DNA from: Nitrobium sp046350935
Lineage (GTDB): Bacteria; Nitrospirota; Thermodesulfovibrionia; Thermodesulfovibrionales; Dissulfurispiraceae
Assembly: GCA_046350935.1 (NCBI GenBank)
Contig: JAXLZK010000022.1
Coordinates: forward strand, 1 to 64,000
DNA: 64,000 nucleotides
Reading direction: 5' to 3'
Shown here piece by piece: positions 59,501 through 64,000 of the stretch; the first letter of the stretch is position 1, and each line of letters opens with the position of its first letter. The notes beneath the pieces were generated by a model. That model ran no database searches. It saw nothing but the letters and a program-made list of their open reading frames with translations, and had not been told where the DNA came from. Made by a program: the position numbers and the translations under genes.

Positions 59501-60136
59501 GGAGACGGCTGGGCGTACGATATCGGCTACGGCGGAGTGGACCACGTCCTCGCCTCCGGGCTGGACATCAACCTCCTGGTTCTCGACACCGAGGTCTACT
59601 CAAATACCGGGGGACAGACCTCGAAGGCGACCCCCATCCCCGCGGTGGCGCAGTTTGCAGCGGCGGGGAAGCGGACCCCGAAGAAGAGCCTCGGCATGAT
59701 CATGTCCACCTACGGCACCATCTACGTCGCACAGATCGCTTTCGGGGCGAACCCCGCCCAGGCGGTCAGGGCACTCACGGAGGCCGAAGCGTATCGCGGT
59801 CCCTCGCTGGTCATCGCCTACTCCACCTGCATCGCGCAGGGAATCGATATGAGCAGGGGCGTGGAGGCGCAGAAGAGGGCGGTGGCCTGCGGCCACTGGC
59901 CCCTCTACCGGTTCAACCCAGAGCTCGAAAAGGAGGAAAAGAACCCCCTCGTCATCGACAGCGGCGAGCCGACCCTTTCTTTCGAGGAATACGCTTCCCA
60001 CGAAAACCGCTACCGGATGCTCCGGCTGATCGACGAGGGGCTGGCAGCGGAGCTGATGAAAGAGGCCGAAGCGGACGTGCAGAGGAGGTGGAAATACCTC
60101 CGGCATCTCGCAAAATGGAATAAATTCGGGACCTAA
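56549..60136 (+). CDS. nifJ: Single-chain pyruvate:ferredoxin (flavodoxin) oxidoreductase
   Basis: The 1195-residue homodimer-type enzyme contains all domains in one chain: pyruvate-binding domain (ITIYPITPSTPIAQ, about 30-43), gamma-like domain, the linker with GTETDNHAQAYFVYDS, a two-cluster ferredoxin domain (CIQCALCSFVC near 696-706; CTGCGSCVYVC near 751-761) and a C-terminal TPP domain with CAGCGETP (near 830) and GDGWAYDIGYGG (near 984). It interconverts pyruvate and acetyl-CoA with ferredoxin or flavodoxin. It is unrelated in organisation to porGDAB at 30.4 kb. GGGGAGG precedes the ATG. No terminator hairpin is evident after the stop. Confidence 0.97.
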   Translation: MGRKVVTVDGCTACAHVVHATNEIITIYPITPSTPIAQICDEKSAVGKVNIWGTVPRVSQMQSEAGVAGAVHGSLTTGALATTVSASQGLLLIIPVMYKIAGELTPTVFHVTARSLACQGLSIFGDHSDVMAARATGFALLCSRDVQEAMDFALLAQAASLESRVPFLHFFDGFRTSHEIRKIEELTFDDMRAMIDDNLVLAHRMRGLTPDRPSVRGTAQDPDVYFQGRETVNRFYTAAPSLVQKAMDRFADIVGRRYRLFDYYGHPGAERVAVVLGSAGETLLAALDTLNARGERLGLVQVRLYRPFSTEAFVEALPASVRAIAVLDRTKEPGAIGEPLYLDVRTAIGEAMDRGAARFPRYPKIAGGRYGLGSKEFTPAMAKAVFDNLAEERPKNHFTIGIDDDVTRSSLPYDDSFRVEGSATYRALFYGLGADGTVGANKDAIKIIGTETDNHAQAYFVYDSKKSGSVTVSHLRFGEDRIRSPYLLPDANFIACHNPSFLDRLDMLSQAAEGAVFLLTTPYGKDEAWDTLPVEVQEKIIEKKMKMYVIDAFSIADEIGLGTKINMIMQTAFFVISGILPKERAVAALKDQIQKTYGKKGQAVVSMNFAAVDRALEGIAEVAVPGRVTSQKRQRPPVPENAPEFVRKVTGVLLARKGNSLPVSAIPCDGTWPTATTQYEKRNIGVYIPIWEPQICIQCALCSFVCPHATIRLNAYDPALLKEAPLTFKSADAKGKELEGLKFTVQVAPEDCTGCGSCVYVCPAFAKDAEGKKIPDFKAINMRFQEEHRHAEVENYTFFMTLPELDPSRYNPATVKGSQFRRSLFEYHSACAGCGETPHIRLLTQLFGDRLLIANATGCSSIYGANLPTTAYAVRNDGRGPAWSNSLFEDNAEFGYGMRQTVDFFQAEGRELLESFAKNPAYLDMRELLAALRSADQSSQQGIEEQRACVAVLKDRLAKDPSPEAKRFRFLADYLVRKSVWAVGGDGWAYDIGYGGVDHVLASGLDINLLVLDTEVYSNTGGQTSKATPIPAVAQFAAAGKRTPKKSLGMIMSTYGTIYVAQIAFGANPAQAVRALTEAEAYRGPSLVIAYSTCIAQGIDMSRGVEAQKRAVACGHWPLYRFNPELEKEEKNPLVIDSGEPTLSFEEYASHENRYRMLRLIDEGLAAELMKEAEADVQRRWKYLRHLAKWNKFGT

Positions 60137-60258
60137 TACTATTTTTTACCTATCTGCCCGCTTTTTTCTCCTTTCCTCTGCCTGGGGGCGCCGGCACGGT
60201 GTATACTCCGGGGTGAACAGATGAGGTGAATGCGGAGCGGAAGGAGGAGAGGGGGGCT

Positions 60259-60948
60259 ATGCCGGGAAAGAGAAAAGAGTACGTTGTGCAGCGGGTGCGG
60301 GCCGGGTCTGGAGAGCCCGGGATGAAGGGCGCATGGGACGGCGCCGCATGGGGCGGAGTGGAATCCCTTGAGATCGCCTGTTTCCGCCCCGAGAGCAGCG
60401 GGCATCGCCCCCGCACCCGCGCGAAACTGCTGTACGGCAGCGGGGGACTTTTCGGCATCTTTCATGTGGAAGACCGCTATGTCCGCTGTGTGCATTCCCG
60501 CTACATGGACCCCGTCTACCTGGATAGCTGCGTGGAGTTCTTCGTTCGCCCTCGGCCGGATAGGGGATATTTCAACTTCGAATTCAACTGCGGGGGAGCG
60601 CTCCTCTGCAGCTATATTACCGATCCTGCCCGGACAGAGGAGGGCTTCCGGGAGTATGTCAGACTCCCGGAGGAGGACGGGAGGCGGGTGGCTATCCATC
60701 ATTCGATGCCTGCCCTTATCGATACGGAAATACCGGAAGCTGTCTCGTGGACACTGGAATTCTTTCTTCCCTTTCCCCTGCTCGAAAAGTACGCAGGCCC
60801 CCTCGGGGAGATGCCGGGTGCGCGCTGGGGCGCCAATTTCTACAAATGCGGCGACGGCACTTCCCATCCCCATTGGGCAGCCTGGTCTCCGGTGGACTCT
60901 CTGAATTTCCACCTTCCCGACTGTTTCGGGACCCTCCTGTTCCGTTAA
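60259..60948 (+). CDS. CBM9-like carbohydrate-binding domain protein
   Basis: The 229-residue protein resembles family 9 carbohydrate-binding modules and their stand-alone homologues: KLLYGSGGLFGIFHVEDRY, DSCVEFFVRP, YFNFEFNCGGALLC, SWTLEFFLPFPLL and GARWGANFYKCGD. It has no signal peptide, so a cytoplasmic place is likely, unlike enzyme-linked CBM9 modules. No catalytic domain is attached. ATG 60259 follows GGAGGAGAGGGGGG. The ligand is unknown. Confidence 0.82.
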   Translation: MPGKRKEYVVQRVRAGSGEPGMKGAWDGAAWGGVESLEIACFRPESSGHRPRTRAKLLYGSGGLFGIFHVEDRYVRCVHSRYMDPVYLDSCVEFFVRPRPDRGYFNFEFNCGGALLCSYITDPARTEEGFREYVRLPEEDGRRVAIHHSMPALIDTEIPEAVSWTLEFFLPFPLLEKYAGPLGEMPGARWGANFYKCGDGTSHPHWAAWSPVDSLNFHLPDCFGTLLFR

Positions 60949-61026
60949 GAAATTTTTCCTTCCAGGGTGGAGGCAGGACAGAAGGGAAAACAGCCCTTTT
61001 CCTTTCCTCAAAACGCATTCCCGATC

Positions 61027-61035
61027 TGGTATAAT
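61027..61035 (+). promoter_or_regulatory. Extended -10 promoter of the ATPase-RsbW gene
   Basis: TGGTATAAT lies about 117 bases before the ATG at 61152. The long leader (about 110 bases) holds no recognised regulatory RNA. Confidence 0.5.
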
Positions 61036-61151
61036 GAGAGAGTTTTCTTTCACATCGCTGTGCGGAGAGGCCATGCCCTGGTGCGGCGTGGCCGGTGTGC
61101 GACGGGGCAGCACTGTCCGGTGCGCGCTGCCGCACGAAAGGATGGTTCCCG

Positions 61152-62825
61152 ATGCCGTTTCATGCCCTTCCTGCCGCGGATTTCGTCGGCCGGGAGAACG
61201 AATGCGCTTCCCTGTTGCATTTTGCGGAATCCGGCGGTACTTCTCCGGGGCGTGTGCTTTTTCTGGGTGGAGCACGGGGCATCGGCAAGACCGAGCTTCT
61301 GAAGCAGGTCCACCGTGCTTTTTTCTGGGGGGAGAGGAACGTCGTCCCCTTCTACTACCCGTTCCGTACGGCGAACCTGAAGATCTCCCACTGCGCCCGG
61401 GACTTTTTCGGCCGCTTCATACGGCAGTTCCTTGCCTGCATGCGGCAGGAGCCGTCCCTTGCGGAAGGGGGGAGCGCTTCTCTTCACCGGCTTTTCCCCC
61501 TCATTTCCTCACTCAGACTCGGGTGGCTGATCGAGTGCATCGATGACTTCAACGAGATCATGGAGAGCGGCGACCCCCATGCCCAGCTCTGCGCGGCCCT
61601 TTCCGCACCGGGAGCGGCTGCGGCGAGGACCGGGAAAACGGTGCTGGTCATGTTGGATGATTTTCCCCTGGCCGCGCGGCTTTACGAAACAAAGCCCGGG
61701 GACGCTCCCCTACTGGTGAGCCTCTTCGGTGAGGCCCTGGGCGCTCCCCAGTGCCCCTCTCTCCTTACCGGTTCTCCTCCGGCGCTGCTCGAATCGCTCT
61801 GCGGGGACCCCTCTCTGAGGAGCAGGGTGGCAAGGATGCCCCTGGGTCCGCTCTCCGACGAGGCCTCTTTCTCTCTCCTTTCCTCCTTGTGTGCGGTGCT
61901 CGAGATCAAGGTGCACCGGGAGGCGCTCTCGCCTCTGCTCCGTTGCCTTGAGGGAACCCCCCTGTACCTCCGGAACATTGCGCGGGCTCTGGGAAGGATG
62001 CGGAAGAGGGAACTCCAGGGAAGGGAAATATGGGAATGCTACGGCAGGGAGGTCTCCGACGGAGAAACCGCCTTCTACTGGAACGCGGTCTTCGCCGAGT
62101 CCTTTCCGGAGGTGGAGCAGCGGAAAACCGCCCTGGAGCTTCTCGTCCATTCCCTGAGGCAGGAGGGCGAACGGCTCGACACCACGAAGCTGTCCCGTCT
62201 TCTGGGGAGTCCGGAAACGGTGCTGCAGGGGGCGCTTGAAGGGCTGCGGGCGTCGGGGGTCGTACAGCCGGGAATGAGCTTCAGGATGGTAAAAGACAAC
62301 GTCCTCCGCGACTTTTTCCTCCTGCTCCACAGACGGGAAGTCGAGGGAAGGGAGGCGGTGCGCGAATTCATCGAGGCGAAATACGGGGCGCAGGCCGCCT
62401 CTTCCGCCTTCGAGATGGTCATCCCGATCGACGCGGACGCCGAGCTGGTCGCTGCGCGGGCCATGGAGCAGATCGGCAGGAACATGCACCTGAAACCCGA
62501 AGAGATACGCCATCTGCAGCTGGCCCTCGTCGAATCGTGCGTCAACGCCATGGAGCACAGCGGGAGCCAGGAGAAAAAAATCTTTCTCACCTTCACCGTT
62601 TCCTCAGGGAAGGCGGTCGTCACCATCGAGAGTCCCGGCAGGTTTTTCGACCCCGCCGCTGCGGAGGCGCTGTCCGTCGGGGAGAAGCTCGAATCCGGGC
62701 ATAAGAGGGAGGGGAGCCTGAAGCTCCTGCGCTCCATCATGGACGAGGTGAAGGTGGAGCGGGTGGGGGACAGGACGCGCGTCACTCTCCTCAAGAAAGT
62801 AAAGCAGGCGAAAGTATACGATTGA
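61152..62825 (+). CDS. AAA/STAND-type ATPase fused to RsbW-like kinase domain
   Basis: The 557-residue protein has an N-terminal P-loop ATPase: FVGRENE (11-17), Walker A GGARGIGKT (39-47) and Walker B VLVMLDD (164-170), followed by a helical/winged-helix region (about 260-420). The C-terminal 110 residues are a GHKL ATPase of the anti-sigma/serine-kinase type: N-box ESCVNAMEH (461-469) and EGSLKLLRSIMDEV. This pairing of a switch ATPase with an RsbW domain is unusual. It may control a partner-switching pathway. ATG 61152 with AAAGGA upstream gives a normal ATPase start. A histidine kinase follows after 69 bases. Confidence 0.85.
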   Translation: MPFHALPAADFVGRENECASLLHFAESGGTSPGRVLFLGGARGIGKTELLKQVHRAFFWGERNVVPFYYPFRTANLKISHCARDFFGRFIRQFLACMRQEPSLAEGGSASLHRLFPLISSLRLGWLIECIDDFNEIMESGDPHAQLCAALSAPGAAAARTGKTVLVMLDDFPLAARLYETKPGDAPLLVSLFGEALGAPQCPSLLTGSPPALLESLCGDPSLRSRVARMPLGPLSDEASFSLLSSLCAVLEIKVHREALSPLLRCLEGTPLYLRNIARALGRMRKRELQGREIWECYGREVSDGETAFYWNAVFAESFPEVEQRKTALELLVHSLRQEGERLDTTKLSRLLGSPETVLQGALEGLRASGVVQPGMSFRMVKDNVLRDFFLLLHRREVEGREAVREFIEAKYGAQAASSAFEMVIPIDADAELVAARAMEQIGRNMHLKPEEIRHLQLALVESCVNAMEHSGSQEKKIFLTFTVSSGKAVVTIESPGRFFDPAAAEALSVGEKLESGHKREGSLKLLRSIMDEVKVERVGDRTRVTLLKKVKQAKVYD

Positions 62826-62894
62826 GAGGGGGGCGGCGGTCCGGCGTAGCGCTGTTTCTTTACTTTTCCCCGTTTTCTGTGTTTTCTTACCCTT

Positions 62895-64000
62895 ATGTCG
62901 CTCAGAAAGAAAATTACCCTCGGTTTTATCATCAGTGCGTCCGTCATTGCGCTCCTCGCTGTCTTCGAATACCTCAATTTCATCGAGATCAAGAAGGAAG
63001 TCCGCTCCCTGGAGCTTGCCGACACCCTGCGGAACAAATCCCTCCAGTTGAGGAGACATGAAAAGAACTTTTTCCTTTTTGGCGGAACGAAGGCTGCAGA
63101 GGAGTCCGCCGCCATCCGCCGCTATCTCGGAGAGCTCGATGCGCTCCTCGCTGCCGGCCAGCCGCAGGACAAGACGGGAAACCTCTCCGCCCTGAAGCTG
63201 CGCGTGCAGGAGTACGGCCGGAGATTCGGGAACATCGAGGAATCCGTCGGGGAGCTGACCGCCGAGTTCGACAGGATCAGTCCCCGGTACCGGCAGTATG
63301 CCCGGGTGCTCCCCTTCATGAAGTCGGCTTTCCTCGACAGGCCCTTTCAGACAGCGGAACTCCTGCGGGATATATTCCTGCTGCCTCCGGACCACAAGCT
63401 GGTGCGGGGGCTCTACCGGCTCGATGCCGAAACGAGCGCCCTCAGGAGAATGGGGGAGGAAGTACTGACGATCTCCAAGGAGCTCGATAGCGCAGCCCGG
63501 GCGAATGTGGACCGCTTTATACAACTGTCGCAGGTTGCACTGGCAGTGGTTATCCCCCTGTTCTTTCTTGTGGGGATAGGGACCCTCTTCTTCATCAGCG
63601 GTAATGTAGTGAGCCGTCTGCGCCTGCTTATCGGCGTGGTGGAAAAGACCGGGAAGGGAGATTTCTCTCCCTTGTCCGTGATGACGCAGCGGGGCGGCAA
63701 TGATGAAGTGGGGCTTCTCATCCAGAAGTTCAACGCCATGGAGGAGCAGCTTGCGCTACGCGAGGAGGAGCTTGCAAGAAAGAATAACGAGCTCCTCCAT
63801 ACAAAAAAGCTGGCGGCCATCGGCACCCTGGCGGCAGGAGTGGCCCATGAGCTCAACAATCCCCTGAACAACATAAACATATCGGCACAGATGCTGGTGA
63901 AGGAGACCGGCGACACCTGTCCCGGGTTTGTGCAGGAGATAGTAGGGGATATCGTGAGCCAGACGGTGCGGGTAAAGCGGATCGTGGAGGACCTGCTCGA
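62895..64000 (+). CDS. Membrane histidine kinase, truncated by window edge
   Basis: The open frame runs from ATG 62895 to the end of the window (over 365 residues). A first membrane helix (about 8-23, GFIISASVIALLAVF) is followed by a periplasmic helical sensor region (about 25-210) with RRHEKNFFLFGG, typical of four-helix sensor domains. A second helix (about 215-238), a HAMP linker (about 240-295) and a HisKA domain with the phosphorylatable His in GVAHELNNPLNN follow. The ATPase domain lies beyond the edge. The start has no clear ribosome site. It may be co-transcribed with the ATPase-RsbW gene. Confidence 0.88.
   Translation, partial: MSLRKKITLGFIISASVIALLAVFEYLNFIEIKKEVRSLELADTLRNKSLQLRRHEKNFFLFGGTKAAEESAAIRRYLGELDALLAAGQPQDKTGNLSALKLRVQEYGRRFGNIEESVGELTAEFDRISPRYRQYARVLPFMKSAFLDRPFQTAELLRDIFLLPPDHKLVRGLYRLDAETSALRRMGEEVLTISKELDSAARANVDRFIQLSQVALAVVIPLFFLVGIGTLFFISGNVVSRLRLLIGVVEKTGKGDFSPLSVMTQRGGNDEVGLLIQKFNAMEEQLALREEELARKNNELLHTKKLAAIGTLAAGVAHELNNPLNNINISAQMLVKETGDTCPGFVQEIVGDIVSQTVRVKRIVEDLL

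Overview
The window is one GC-rich bacterial contig from a Gram-negative anaerobe. It encodes a TolC-type outer-membrane efflux channel, DksA, IHF, a muropeptide permease and lipid acyltransferases. Central metabolism is ferredoxin-linked: two unrelated pyruvate:ferredoxin oxidoreductases, an iron-sulfur flavoprotein, a corrinoid-type methyltransferase and ferredoxins. The gene order ihfA-merR-tRNA-Pro, the single-domain Nfu proteins and the many c-di-GMP proteins recall Nitrospirota (Thermodesulfovibrionia) or Desulfobacterota. That placement is inference, with Nitrospirota as a modest favourite. No rRNA genes, prophage or transposase genes were seen. A 10-N gap at 8581-8590 shows that this is a draft scaffold, and a cluster of frameshifts at 48.4-51.2 kb points to weak local sequence.

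Layout. 1-490: trailer end of a type I-C-like CRISPR array, then a dispersed palindromic repeat. 0.5-3.2 kb: histone-deacetylase-fold hydrolase and a glutaredoxin-like/thioredoxin-reductase fusion. 3.2-10.4 kb: a TetR-controlled six-gene efflux operon (TolC, HlyD, two ABC ATPases, two ABC-2 permeases) with matching operators before tetR and before tolC. 10.4-14.8 kb: a c-di-GMP locus (REC-PAS-GGDEF cyclase, membrane sensor with a GAF domain, PAS-HD-GYP phosphodiesterase) interleaved with an Nfu-like protein. 14.8-15.8 kb: a cupin gene broken by a stop codon and a class II cytochrome c. 15.9-22.7 kb: a cell-wall/amino-acid operon (second Nfu, AmiC amidase, EcfT-like protein, D-aminoacylase, C26 peptidase, AI-2E-type permease, eRF1-like protein). 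22.7-26.2 kb: peptide ABC importer without ATPases. 26.2-30.2 kb: dksA, ihfA, merR, tRNA-Pro, three small genes and a CRP/FNR regulator.

30.4-33.4 kb: four-subunit porGDAB. 33.4-37.2 kb: minus-strand block of XRE regulator, lipid kinase, TPR protein and bioW. 37.2-40.8 kb: nadE, a small secreted protein, a ferritin-like protein and rsmI. 41-44.7 kb: MtaA-type methyltransferase, iron-sulfur flavoprotein and two tandem CRP/FNR paralogues, with a CRP-type palindrome placed as an activator site before the flavoprotein gene. 44.8-49.8 kb: phosphofructokinase, ferredoxin, and the frameshifted peptidoglycan-recycling pair nagZ-ampG. 49.9-56.4 kb: histidine kinase, MITE-like repeat, tex, plsC and a multi-PAS diguanylate cyclase. 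56.5-64 kb: single-chain nifJ/por, CBM9-like protein, an ATPase fused to an RsbW-like kinase domain, and a histidine kinase cut by the window edge.

How it works together. Carbon flow runs from phosphofructokinase to the two pyruvate:ferredoxin oxidoreductases, under three CRP/FNR regulators. NagZ, AmpG, AmiC and the D-aminoacylase fit peptidoglycan turnover. Two cyclases and one HD-GYP protein set c-di-GMP. Several genes (acuC-like, the ABC solute-binding gene, bioW, nadE) carry a TATAAT-like box only 5-6 bases before the start codon, so leaderless transcription appears to be common here.
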